Below are positions 51,880 to 64,000 of a stretch of 64,000 nt of DNA, in pieces. The translations under genes and the position numbers were made by a program. Below the pieces are notes generated by a model, which saw nothing but the letters and a program-made list of their open reading frames with translations, did not search any database and was not told the DNA's origin. Within the stretch, counting starts at the first letter, position 1. The number at the start of each line of letters is the position of its first letter. The stretch comes from Azadirachta indica (taxonomy: Eukaryota; Streptophyta; Magnoliopsida; Sapindales; Meliaceae), in NCBI GenBank assembly GCA_022749755.1, contig CM040443.1, positions 6,239,191 through 6,303,190 on the forward strand, read 5' to 3'.

Positions 51880-52680
51880 ACATCGTTTTACATATTAAAA
51901 TTACAATTTTAAGCCTCGTTCTCAAAATGTGAGTATAAAACTAATTTTAAAAAAATATAAAATTATATTTTTAATAATTTAAGATTTTGTTGGTAAACAT
52001 AGCAACAATCTTTAACTTGTCGGAGAGTAAAAATTCAATTAAAAGTAAATCACGCTTAAAATATGATATCATCGCTTATCGTCAAAAAGTGATGACGAAT
52101 ATGATAGTTTAAAAAAAGAATAAAATTATTCTTCCACTAATAATTTAGATTTTTTGTGATGAATAAAATAACATCCTTTGTGTGTTAGAGATTAAGAATT
52201 CGAGACAAAAAAAATTAAATAAATTTAATTGTCAAAATGTGATATTAAAAATTATAAATTTAAGATAAATCAACATCTTTTTACACGTTAAAAATTATAA
52301 ATTTAAGTCTAATACATCACTTTCAAAATAGGAGTATAAAATTGATTTTTAAAAAATATTAAATTATATTCTCAATAAATTTAAGTTTTGTTGGTTAATA
52401 TAGCAACATTCTTAATTTATTAGAGATTAAAAATTGAATTAAGAGTAAATTGTGTTTAAAATAGGAAATCGTCTCTCGTAGTTAAAAAGTAACAACTAAA
52501 ATGATAGTTTAAAATAATAAAATTATTTTTCATCAATAATTTAGTTTACATTATAGTAAGTGGTCATTTTTTTTCGTGTTGGAAATTAAAATTTTAACAT
52601 AAAAAAAATATGTAAATTTAACTGTAAAAATGTGATCGAAATTTCAATCGGTAAAATGTGATTGCAATTATAAATGTTTA
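51880..52680. repeat. Diverged two-copy tandem repeat, period about 400 bp
   Basis: GAGTATAAAACTAATTTT at 51931 matches GAGTATAAAATTGATTTT at 52332. The order of later blocks is kept: GTTGGTAAACATAGCAACA / GTTGGTTAATATAGCAACA, then ATGATAGTTTAAA, ATAATTTAG and finally ATTTAATTGTCAAAATGTGA / TTTAACTGTAAAAATGTGA. The offset is about 395-401 bases throughout. Copies are roughly 75-80% alike by eye. No coding capacity. Confidence 0.75.
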
Positions 52681-55317
52681 AAAAAATAAAAAAATGTCTT
52701 TTGATTCTAATTAAAGATTAAAAATGCAAAGCGGACAAGTAAATGTGAGCACAAATTTAATAGTCAGGTGTAAATCTAACAAATTATTATTTTAAACTTT
52801 AACTTTTAGTCACTTTTATAAACGTGTTTAAAATAGAAAGGTTAGTAAAATGGTAAAAAGTTATTGTTATTTTTGCAGTACCCGACAAGTTAACTAGGGT
52901 TTATAAAGGGGTTAATATTTTATTTACAAATTTGATTCTCTTATTGTGATTAGTCAGCATGACCATTGTTTGGGGTTTATGTCTTTTCTTTTTCTTTTTT
53001 TTTTTTAATTTTTATAAATATTTTGGATTTCAAATGTAAATGTAAACATTTGCTGGTGTCAGCATCACTGTATAAACGGAATTTTAGTTTTGTTTTCATA
53101 TTATTATTTTATCTATTTATTTATTTTTATTTATTGAGTAATGTGTTAAGTCAGCAATATTATTTTTTTTTTCAGTCTACGGGATTTTGTGTCCAGGATA
53201 AGATGGCGTCGCTTATTATTTTTCTTAAAATGTTTTTATTTGTTAATATTATTTTAATAATTTTTCATTCTTATTTAAATAACTAAAAATATTTCTCTCT
53301 TTAAAACAAAAAACTAAAAATATTTCTTGATAAAGAATTTTACACATATTTTTGCGGTGCCTACCTTATGAGAATAGAATATAAATTGAATGCTAACATT
53401 AATAGAAAATTAATCATATATATTTTTTGAGAAAAGTAATGAAGAAAATATTTGGTTTGGTTAGTAGCGCACGCAACTTTTGACGGGCGTGTAGTACACG
53501 CTCCATTGAAAAGGTCTAGAATTTGGGTCTTGGACTTCTGGTTGGTGGGTAGGGGTAACGTGTCAATCGGGTTGACTTGAGAAATATGGGTGTGAAATCT
53601 CATGGGCCCAATAATCCAAATTTTTTAAAAATAAATTAAATAAAAAAGCATTTTAAATTGTTGTATATTTTGTATTTACCCCCAAAGAATTTTTTTTACA
53701 AAAAAAAAAAAACTTTAATTTTGCTAATAAATTGAAGTCCATAGGCTACCATGTGGGTAATTGAGACAAAAGCGTTGTGAAAGCACATATGAATCATATA
53801 AAAAATACCAAGAATTTAAATTTAACTTTACATTATTAAGCTTGTATTAATTAAAGCACCTCACTGAATTAGTTTTTATCCAACTTATAAAAATATAAAT
53901 TAATAAACTTTTGTTTAATTAGAATCAATAATCTTCCTCAAAGCTCAATCAAGTTCGAGTTTAATCTTTAAAATTAGAAAATTCAAGAAAAAGAATAAAA
54001 GTAGAGTAAGATGGGATGTCTCATGCATGGACACATAATTTTACCGATAAGAATATTAATATTAATTTTAATATATAGTTTGGTAGGATTAGTTTGGCAT
54101 TTAGGGTTTGGTGAGTAGACAACATCGACAAAGTTAATGTATGCTGCCGAAAGATAGTTGCAATTCAATTTAATTCAAATGCTTTATTTATAAAATATAG
54201 ATTTTTCTTCTTGGCATTTCGTCATACATATTCCCCTTCAATGTCGTCTATTAAATTTCTTCATTTCATTGCATGGCATTGCATGAGACCATACTCTATT
54301 TCATTTTTTTTTTTCCTTATATATATGATCATACTTAGATAAATGTATCCACAATATTCTGATAAATTACAACCCGAATTGATATTTCACAAGTTTAAGG
54401 ATATATATATGTTGTAGCATATATAATCGGGATTTCTACTACTGTAACACTAATAATATTATAAAAAAAATAAACAGTTGTTCTTATTATTATTGTTGAA
54501 TAATAGTATGATTTTGTAAGCGTAACATAATATAGTGGTTGACATAAAGTTACATCATTTTGTTGTACTAGTATAGTAACCAAACGGATAAGAAGATAGT
54601 AATAGGATGAGCCGCCCCTAGACAAAATGTCTTAATAATTATCATCATACATGACTCGTTTGCATGTGTATTTTCCTTTTTTATTTATTTTGTAACCTTA
54701 CTTTTGGTCGGTGTAAAGAGAATCATCCACAGTATCCTATACCATACAACACCATCACTTTGCTACCCTTTAATAGAAATAAATATATAAAGTTATAAAC
54801 AAATTAATAACGCATTTGCCTTCTCAATTTAATAATTAGAGGCACATTAGACCCCACTTTCATTTCTCTTGCCCTTATATTATAAAGCTATAGCCTACTT
54901 AAAAAGTCTATTGAAAACAACCTTCTTGCTTACCACCCCACTTTTCCTCAAACAATTCTTTTTTTTTTTTTTTAAGATGATTAATCTATATTTAAAGTTA
55001 ACCCATTAAATTACTAAAAACCCTTAAATATCCCTAATAGATTTTGGTGATACTTATAGTCAATAGTTCATTAGGATAATCTACGAAAAAGAAAAACCCA
55101 CTTAAAAGGCAACCTCCACAAACCATAACACTTAATTGAACCAATAATAATATTATTATTTTCATTAATTTAGGAATATATACACCAAGTGTAAGAATGC
55201 TTAGGCATGATGCAACGTTGCCATCATCCACTTTTTAATTAATTACAACCTTATTATATAATATTATACATCCCTTCAAGAGAAAAGTTTATACCTCTAC
55301 CTCTTTGATCTTCTAGC

Positions 55318-55344
<27 letters not shown>

Positions 55345-55349
<5 letters not shown>

Positions 55350-55386
55350 TAGTTATAGTTATAGTTATAATTATAGTTATAGTTAT
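55345..55386. repeat. (AGTTAT)7 minisatellite after a TA run
   Basis: Seven hexamer units in tandem, the fifth being AATTAT. It follows directly on a (TA)n run from 55319. Confidence 0.9.
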
Positions 55387-57167
55387 ATATCCACCATCAA
55401 AAAGTTTAAGGTATGTTGTCATGCTTTCATTTGAATAAGATATTTGATGCTATACTTTATCAAATTTATTTTATGATACAATACATATAATCAGTGTAGT
55501 GTTCAGTCCTTGCTATAGATGAACTTAACTAATAATTATATTCATATTATTTTTATTTCAAAATTTCTTTTAAGAAATCATTAATTTAAAATTTTCTAAA
55601 AAATAATGATCAATAGATTCCAAATGAGATGAAGGGGATGAGATTATGAAATCCCACTAAAAAATTTGATGGTGTCTAATCAAAGTTATCAATTTTATCA
55701 CCAGTATAATTAATCAGTTGGTAAATATCATAATCCTAGCGATTAAATGTAAAGTGGGGAAGACTAGGCTAGCCCAATTAGGGTTTGCACTTCAAATTAT
55801 GATAAGGATTCCATTCATTAATTAATTTTATTCCTTGGTTAACAGTTAAGTTGCTTAATTAATTGTCTGCTAATGCTAATAATGACAATTCTAAAAGTCC
55901 TAATGACCATGGGAATTTAGACTTCTTTGATTTTGATATAAATAGTTTAAGAATTAACCCGACGTTAAGGTTTGATTAATTAATGAACTTTTTTCTTTTT
56001 CTTTTCAAAATGTTACATCAACTACCAGTCATCAAAAGTGAAGTTTTTCAACTATTTTTTTCCCATTATTTTCAATAGAAACAATTCTAATTTTGTTGCA
56101 ATTAAGAATATAATTAAAGTTGAATTTTTTCATATCACAATTATGTATTATTTCTACATTTTACATGTATGTATAAAAATGTCAAATTAACTTTTGCTAT
56201 ATAATATGAAATTGTTAGAAGAATTAATTAATATATGCTTGTTGGATTTTCTTTTCTAATATTCAGTTAAATTTCTCCTATGTTTTCGTCATTTCTCAAA
56301 TCACAAATTGCATTTATTCACGATTATGTATTGTTTTTTCCTTTTAATTTCTTACCTGTAGGATTTTATACATGTAAAATATCGGGTTGGTCGGTTATTA
56401 AAATAAAATCATTGATTTTTTTTCTCTAATTTTTTTTAGTAAATTTTACGCAAATATATATATATATATATATTTAAATCAAATCGTACATTACGATATT
56501 AATTGTCTGTATATATATATACTTCGAGATTAATTATTTTAAATCATTGAAAATTTTCAATATTTTTTTAATTAGATTTAGTGCTGATTCACTATTATTT
56601 TTTTTCCTCCACTTTCTGTGCTTAATTGGACGAGAATGGAAAGGAAAACATACATATTTTCTGACAAACACGTCATGATTAGTATATAAATCCAAATTTG
56701 GCCTAAGTTGACGTGATTGATACCATTGGTCGGCAAATTCCAATAACCAATTCATTTTATATATATATATATATATATATAAAGAAAGAAAAAAATAGAT
56801 CAATAGTCACTTAATTTTTTATATTTTTTTATATTATTTATAAGTAATTAATTTAAATATTTTTCATTATTAAAATTAAATTTAATATATATTTATTATA
56901 ATATATTTATTATATATATCAAATTTAATTTTAATTATTACTAATATTTAAATTCAATAATTTATAAATATTGTAAAATAAATATAAAGCTAAAGGGTCA
57001 TGCATGGGTATGTTTATGCGTATGTTTGTGCATGTGATGTGCGTGTGTCTATGTGTTTGGGGCGCGTGTACACACGTGTCTTTATTAATTGCATAGTATT
57101 CAACTGCTTCATTATAAATTCTGGTATTCATTTTTTTGAGAATTACTTTTTTAACAAGAAAATATTT

Positions 57168-57521
57168 ATTACTCCTATTTTTTTTACCTAAGATCTTATT
57201 CTCTTTTTATATTTTTTATAATATTCTATCACTCTTCTGAATTTTAATTTTATCTTTTAATATTTTAAATATTTTTGATTTTCTTATTTTATGAATCAAT
57301 TAAACTGAAGGGTAAAATCAAATTTTTTTTTTATAATATCTTAGCACTCTTATGAATTTTAATTTTACCTTTTAATATTTCAAATATTTTAATTTTATTA
57401 TTTTATAAATCAATTAAATTAAAGAATAAAATTAAAAAATAAAAAAAGAATTAAAGAGTGATGAGATATTAAGGAAAATATGGGAAGATAACGAAGTATT
57501 TACTAAAAAAAAAGGGGTAAT
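57168..57521. repeat. MITE-like inverted-repeat element with internal tandem duplication
   Basis: The left arm begins ATTACTCC and the right arm ends GGGGTAAT. The arms mirror each other over about 70 bases, including TAATATTCTATCACTCTT on the left against AAGAGTGATGAGATATTA on the right. Inside, a block around CACTCTTCTGAATTTTAA (57230) is duplicated 115 bases later (57345). The element is about 354 bp, AT-rich and non-coding. No clear target duplication was seen. Confidence 0.6.
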
Positions 57522-57999
57522 GAGCATTCTGCTTTTTTTAATTATAAGATTCTTTTGAAAAAAAAAGTTAATAATATTTTAATAAATTGTATTAAAAAAT
57601 TTATTCAATTATATTGTACAACATATTTTAAAAAAAATTATGTCATGTTTTAAGTGTGTGTTATTTCTAAAATTTAAAATTTATATATTTTAGTTTTATT
57701 AATTTAAAAAAATTATGTAAACCTCATTTTTTAGTTTAATTAAATTATAAAATTAGATAAAAATAAAGGTAATTTGATGCATTTACCTCTTAAAATGATT
57801 ATAATTAAAAGGTAAAAAAAATAAAGAAACCATTAAATAAAATATTTTAACGAAAAATAAGTGATTTTAAAACAAAGAAATTAAAGTGTGATTTTGATAA
57901 AAATTTAAGAGTATATATATATATATATATATATTTCAGCAGAGGTATTATAGTTCTTAATTTTCTATTATTAATATATTTACAACTCTCTAACATTAC

Positions 58000-58200
58000 C
58001 GTTTGGCGAAGCCTTATTTCGGGATTAGCTTAAAATCTACAACAGCCAGCAAGCGCAATGGCATCATCACAAGCTACCACAATAAAGTGCTTAACGAAAA
58101 GCACTTAATTTTAAGATCAACTCCAGTATTTAAATTTTTAAATATAAAATTACATAGGGCTGAAAATGAAACTTTATCTTTTCAAGAAACCAAAAATGCT
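58000..58200. repeat. Transposon-derived fragment
   Basis: It begins ACCGTTTGGCGAAGCCTTAT and holds AAGTGCTTAACGAAAAGCAC, an inverted pair of the AAGTGCTT word seen in other repeats of this window. A 76-codon frame at 58003-58233 overlaps it and is discounted. Confidence 0.4.
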
Positions 58201-61200
58201 TCCCACCCATCAACGTCTGATTTGACTATTTGATTTAAAAGTATTGCCCTAATTGATGGGGACATTATCCCTACAGAATATATATATATATATATATAGT
58301 ACAGTAGTTAATTGAGTTAGGTCAGCTCTTAATTAATGCACATTTTGAATATGTGCTTTCATCCACAACTAAAAACTAAAAAATATAAACGTATCCAAAT
58401 CAGAATCACTTAATTCGCAATTCACAATCATATCCCTGTAGTGTAGTGTACTGTCTACAACTTTATTATTAAATTCTAAATTCCACAAATTAAATTGGCC
58501 CATCTCTATTCCTAGGCCGGTTATTAACAAAAATAAAAAAAATTTAGTATTAATTTATCACATTTTTTTTATTTTTTTAAAAATAATTTTCTAAAACATG
58601 TTTTAAGTTGTAATCAATTAAATTTAATTGATAAAATTATTTCTTTATGATGTAATCAAAGAAATTTCAGAATTCAAATACTATTCACTCACAACCGTAA
58701 AAATTAAAAATCATAAGAAGAATGAAAGAATTATATCCGCCCCCAAATATTTTCATTTTAAACAAGAAATAATATGTGCATAAGATTTAGGCTTTGATTG
58801 ACCAAACATCAACTTTGATAAGCTTAAATTATATTAAGATGTTATTTTAAAAATTTACTTTTATTGTAATTAATTATTTATATAATGTTCAAATATTTAA
58901 TTTTTCTTTATATATTTCTCAATTTATGTATTTGATTTTTTTTTTTTTGGGGAGCATTTAAAGTAGAGAAAGTAGTGTAGATATATATATATATTTAAAA
59001 GGGCAATGCCAAGTCAGATAGAGATGGCTCAATTTATTCAACTTTGCTTGCAGCCTCTGCTTTCGGGCTGCCTTAAATTGAGAATCCTAATTGAATTTTG
59101 ATTTCTTAATTTACAACGTAATTAATTAAAGTTAGGTTAAAGTCTTTACATTCATAATTTATACTCTCATTTTTTTTTCTTTTATACTCATTTATGGTGA
59201 GAAATTAATTAAATTATAATTGAAGGATAATATATCAAGTAAAAACGTATTGTTTTTACAAAAGAAAAAAAAATAGAAACTTAGAAATATTTTTATTTGT
59301 TTAATTAATAATAGCAAGAATTATGTGCAAGGCTATTGAAATCACTAACAAAAATGACATGCTAAAATTAATAATTTTTCATCAATTAGGTCAACAAATT
59401 TCTGGTATATTAAAATAAAAATGTGATAATTAAGCAAGTATAATTTAGTTTTTTTTTATTGTTATATTTTCATACATTCTAACTATTTTTATGAATTAAT
59501 TATGTGACAGTTTTAATGTCTCATTCAAACCCAAAATTGTCATTTTCTTTAATACTAGAAATGAAACTCATCTCGTTTGATTCTCTTTGTGCAACTAATT
59601 CAAAAGCTGATCTGTTAATTAAATTATAAATTACTTTAAAGATCACAATTTCCTTTGCATGGGAAGGGTTTATTAATTATAATAATAGCAACTAGACATT
59701 TAAATAAATTAATTATCTCAAAAACCTGTGGGGGAATCTCTGCATCATCATTTTTAATAGATATGATTGTTTCAAGTTGACAGGATAAATGAGTTTTCCA
59801 AAGTTCAAATATTTAATTAAACAAAGTCGCAATATAATATGATATATAAATTAAGACATTTTACGATAAAAATTATATACAAAATCATCCACGTTGTTCC
59901 TCAAAACACTACAATATAATATGGATGCGATGAGATCGATATAAAGATACTACTCATATACATACATACATACTTACGAGAAGATATGATGCATTTAAAC
60001 TATAAAATAAACAAATAGATAATTAAATTTATTTAAAGATAAGCATGCTGAATGGATATATAATGTAATGATGCACGTCATACATTTTTTTCAAAGAGAA
60101 TAAAAGAAAATGAATTATACGAGATATTTGATAATAATATAACATTGTATATTAATCTATATTAATCTATATAAATAAAAATGATTTAAAGTAAAGCAAT
60201 ACTATTAATTAATATCAATCGATAAAGCAGTAGAAAGTAATTGAAATTAACTAAATAAAATAGGTATCATACCATACCATTATCGTCATAAATAATGAAA
60301 GAGGTAATCTCAAAATTAATATTAAATAAATTTATTTAGATATTTATGTTTAATACTATTTAAGTTTGAAAAATAAAGGCCCGAATTAAATTCAGTAATT
60401 CGCTTAGTATTAAAGTTAAGTGTAAGATATAGATACGTTTATTCATCGTGTATATATTTCGTTGTGTAATATCACATTCAATTGAATTCAAGATGAAAAA
60501 GAAAGATTGAATGTCTACTACCTCTACTGCTAATTTTAAACGAAAAGACCATTCCTCTCATTGAAGAAACATATGCCTAATTTGAACCATAAACCAGCTT
60601 GGCAATTACAAAACCTCAGCTGCGGAAAATGGAAATCTTTAAAAGGGTATGAAAATTGACAAAGCCCAACCCCAACTCCAACTCCCACGTTGAAATTCAA
60701 AGAGAGAAAAAAACAAAGAAAACAAAAAGCGCTTCTGAAAATTAATTTCACCTTTCGGTGTTTGACCAGTAAAGCCTAAGCTGTTCTGTTAGCTTGGTGA
60801 AATTCACACGCAAACTCATGATCATGATAGATGACAAATAACATACGCACTAAAGTGGAAGCATTCTTCGGGTTGCGTTTGGTTTTGAAAATGCCTGCCT
60901 AAGACTATTGACATGAGGGAGGCTGGGCATCACTTTGGAAAACAAGCAATTTCTTTCTTTCTTTCTTTCTGCACTCACACACAGATCAAGTCTTCTATCT
61001 AGTAACTTTTTTCAACATCACATTTTGTGTAAGGTCAATTTTTTAAACTGACTCTGACTATAGTTATGACCCGAATCCAACCACAAATTGACATTAATTA
61101 ACCAAAATAACGGTGTAGTCCGTCCGTTTGTATCAAATAGGTCTCTAATTTTTATTAAAATGACCAACTTATACTCATAATATTGAATTTTGACCATTGA

Positions 61201-61679
61201 AATATATGAGATTGATATTGAAACCTTAACACTGACGCGTATTTAGTCATTTCAATGCACATCAGATCGGGGACCCATTTGATATGATTTGAAGAAAGCA
61301 TTACCTTACTCGAGAAATCATAAGCAACTCATAAAGACAACAACATAGGCAAGTTATTCAACAAATTTTCATTCACACTGCTGTTTTACAGAAGCTTAAT
61401 GCGCTTCACATTAAGCCGGTTTAGTATACAATAATGGAAATGATAGACTCACATAATTTCTCACATTTGTGCCCCCATACAAGGCCAAAAGGTTGATGGT
61501 GGTATAAGATTCTCAGTTTTTCAGGCAAAAGAGAATAGAAAAACATTTCTCTTCTTTTAAAGAAAAAAAAGATCTACGGTGCTCTTGCCTTTTCTTTCTT
61601 TCCTTATTTTGAACAAAAAGAGGATTTACTTGTCTGGACTAATTGATAAACATACACTAGAATGTGATACTAAAGAAAA

Positions 61680-64000
61680 TCATGCCCGTTTTGTGCGCCT
61701 TCCAACTTGAAGTGCTAACTCCATATCAATTTTGAGGGAGATATCAAGTGCTTTAACAGAGTGTGTAAGTGCACCACTGCAAAACATCAGTTATAACATA
61801 AAATGTAAAGCACACCAGAAAGTTACAGAACTGGTTAGCTCAATAATTAAAGCCAGCACACAAATTATACCTTCGTAATTACAGAAGACACAGGACTTGC
61901 AAATAACAACTAGAAGATACCAAAGTTGGTAAATACCAAATCTTGGTGAATGTTGTGTGTCCTTATCCCTACTTGTTAGCCTTGGATTCATTTATTCTCA
62001 GTTTTACCAAATTTGAAAATGGTGTAATATGTTCTCAAGTTCTTCATGGTGATTTATAGATCACACACAAAGAGCAAAGAATTAAACCAGCTACACTACA
62101 GATTTGAGACAGAGTGAAGCTCACAAGTTTTTTTCCATTTTTAGTATTATATCATAAAACACTAGGTTTCAAAAATCATATACGCTCTTGTTTAAACTAT
62201 ACTTTCCTAAATTCTATAAACAGCACAGAGAGTAAAAAGATGATTTCAAGTGATTTCCACAGATTAAGATAAATGGTTTCGTAAAACCTTATTTACTGGA
62301 AACGTGTGCTTGTGTGTGCTTGTATGCTGAGCCTAATGCAAACACAAGAGTTTTGTGCCATATTTTCAGGGTTCCTCCTAATTGTATCCTGTAAAAAGAA
62401 AACATAACAATATAGCTACTATCTTACAAGGAGCAAAAACTTTTTCTTTAGACGAGACATAACAAACTGGTGGTACAATAGTATTCCCCATTGTTCACTA
62501 GAAAAGTTTACAGTGGACAGGTTGAATACCAATCACATCAAAACCACCAAAAGAAGAGTTGAAGCAATTTACCTGGAAATGTAGGTCACTCCAGTTTGTC
62601 CAATTTTCTGAACTGTTTCAATAGTAACATTCCCTGATGCCTGATACCATGGAACAGATGAATCACTATTACACTTAAAAGTAATGGGAAATATACTCAA
62701 TGCAACTGGCAGTTGTCAAAAGTCAATTAACTTCGCATTCAAAATGTCAGATGTAAAAGAAAACAAGGCCGGAGAAGATACATAATGAAGTGGTTGAAAT
62801 GGATTTGAAGAGAGATGCTTCAGAAAAGATGAGTGGAAGTACAAAAATAACATGCTTAAATAGGAAAAGGCTTGTATAAGGTAGGAGGTATTAGGTAAAC
62901 AAAAATTGTCATTGCAATACAGCTTTGGGCACGCTTTAAACTGATAACAAAGAAACAATAAAGAATAAGGCAAATGTTTAGGATGATATGCAATAGCATT
63001 AAAGACACCACTGTTATGGGATGGAATTACTTGATATCAAGTATAAGATGCAAACTGAGTGGTAAAAAGAGTTAGCTACCTAGTAAAAGTTGGTATTTAG
63101 CAAACATTTTAGCTGTATTTTCTTTGAACGTTAAGCAGAAGTAGAACAAATCAAAACACATTCTGAGTGTGTGCAAGCCAGTACTAAAAGAAGTTTAAAT
63201 TTTGATCCCACCAGCTTCTAATATTCCACTAGCAATTTTCATCTATTAGAAAGATCAGCAAACCAACTGGACATAGCACTTCTCTTTAAGAATATGAAGT
63301 GATGAATCAAAATCAGCAGACCAAATAATAAAACAAGAAAGCATATGTAAGCAATAATTCTCAAGCATCTTGATAGCTATACAACTGACCCGCCAAATAG
63401 TTAAGAAGAAAATAAAGGCTGTAACTAAAACCAAGAGTTACCTCAGTCTCAAATCTCCCATTAATCAATTCTACAGCTTCTTTAAGCATTGATACATCAA
63501 CATCCCCATTTGGTAATGGGACAACCATATTATCGAGCATTATCCTGGTCAAGGAAGTCTTTGTTTGAGATGCATAATACAACACCTCGTTTACTTCCTC
63601 AAGCGTCCTTGTCTCAACCTGAAACAATTTATGGCTAGGAAAGATATAACTCAGACAACAATATGCATCTCTCAATAGTGTGCATGGACACACATAGGGG
63701 TAAAAAGAGAGCAAGAGCTTTCTGCGACTATATGAAGATTAAAAGGATAAATTAAATTATAAAGTTTATTTTATTTGAAAACTCAAATTCAAAGGACAAG
63801 ATACATGACAAAATATTTAAGGAAAAACTGAAAAGAAAGGTAGATCATGAACATAATCAGGTTTTCTGGATTGATTTCAACTTATGCTTATAATTCTACA
63901 GTACAGGCTTTATAATGCATGGATGCCATTAAAATTTTTCACAGTTACCTCAACCTCCATTTGAAGATTCTTTTGCCCTAAATACTCATCAACTGATTTG
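61680..64000 (-). CDS. QPT: Nicotinate-nucleotide pyrophosphorylase (quinolinate phosphoribosyltransferase), last four exons
   Basis: The enzyme turns quinolinate and PRPP into nicotinate mononucleotide, CO2 and PPi, the entry step from de novo synthesis into NAD; in plants it is plastid-targeted. Exons seen on the minus strand are 64000-63949 (cut by the window), 63618-63442, 62640-62573 and 61776-61680, all GT-AG and in frame. They encode the C-terminal part: [17 protein letters not shown], then [31 protein letters not shown], then [21 protein letters not shown] + [33 protein letters not shown](V/I)T and SxGALTHS are the family's conserved active-site segments of the alpha/beta barrel. The protein ends VGRRTKRA. 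The N-terminal domain, transit peptide and promoter lie beyond the window. Introns hold nothing recognised. Confidence 0.93.

Larger units (their letters stand above)
51721..61679. other. 10-kb repeat-rich spacer between FAB1C and QPT
   Basis: No supported gene. It contains a two-copy ~400-bp tandem repeat (51880-52680), a GC-richer island at 53455-53600 of unknown origin (TAGCGCACGCAAC, GACGGGCGTGTAG), a (AGTTAT)7 minisatellite (55345-55386), a MITE-like inverted repeat (57168-57521), a transposon-like block at 58000-58200 and (CTTT)5 near 60955. TA runs are frequent. The CAAATAGGTC repeat word recurs at 61135-61330. QPT 3' UTR is expected just below 61680. Confidence 0.5.

Noticed and set aside
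58003..58233. 76-codon plus-strand frame
   Set aside because: Overlaps a transposon-like repeat and has no protein family resemblance.
1..64000. CRISPR arrays, operons, viral insertions or autonomous transposons
   Set aside because: No regular spacer-repeat arrays, no clustered same-strand intronless genes, and no reverse transcriptase, integrase, capsid or transposase motifs in any frame that I could recognise.

Overview
This window is nuclear DNA from a flowering plant, almost certainly a eudicot. The evidence is the GT-AG spliced gene models, plant-only families (LPR multicopper oxidase, HIPP metallochaperone, PUB-ARM ligase, subgroup 4 R2R3-MYB, PADRE protein, FAB1C), a eukaryotic tRNA-Asn, and long AT-rich spacers full of (TA)n microsatellites. 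I do not assign a species. No transposase, reverse transcriptase, viral or bacterial-style operon ORF was recognised.

Layout, left to right. 1-743 (+) is the 3' end of a HIPP gene with a CaaX box. It converges on AIP1, an actin-interacting WD40 protein (5752-2356, -, 6 exons, 612 aa). A 3.6 kb spacer leads to LPR1/LPR2 (9381-12568, +, 3 exons, 580 aa), a multicopper ferroxidase. 12.6-24.8 kb holds no confident protein gene. It does hold a promoter-like cluster of TGGGCT/AGCCCA elements with a possible broken first exon (13.85-14.18 kb) and a tRNA-Asn(GUU) gene (19369-19296, -). Next come an R2R3-MYB repressor (24829-25963, +, 3 exons, 231 aa), about 8 kb of AT-rich spacer, a U-box/ARM E3 ligase (34183-36909, +, 4 exons, 624 aa) and a PADRE/DUF4228 protein like At1g66480/PMI2 (40256-42643, +, 2 exons, 242 aa). 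FAB1C, a PtdIns3P 5-kinase, occupies 50594-43905 (-, 11 exons, 1736 aa). About 11 kb of repeat-rich spacer follows, and the window ends in the last four exons of quinolinate phosphoribosyltransferase (64000-61680, -).

The genes are unrelated housekeeping or regulatory loci with no evident joint function, as expected of a plant chromosome. Exon joins were worked out by hand. Every intron of the seven annotated multi-exon models has GT-AG ends, keeps the reading frame and rebuilds family motifs across the junction, so I trust these models well. UTR limits and transcription starts are not resolved.

I found no convincing new biological system. The points most worth a second look are the possible decayed organelle-type gene at 13.85-17.8 kb, the degenerate FYVE-like Cys cluster in FAB1C, the two triplet repeats in the PADRE gene, and several undescribed tandem or inverted repeats (33.3, 51.9-52.7 and 57.2 kb).
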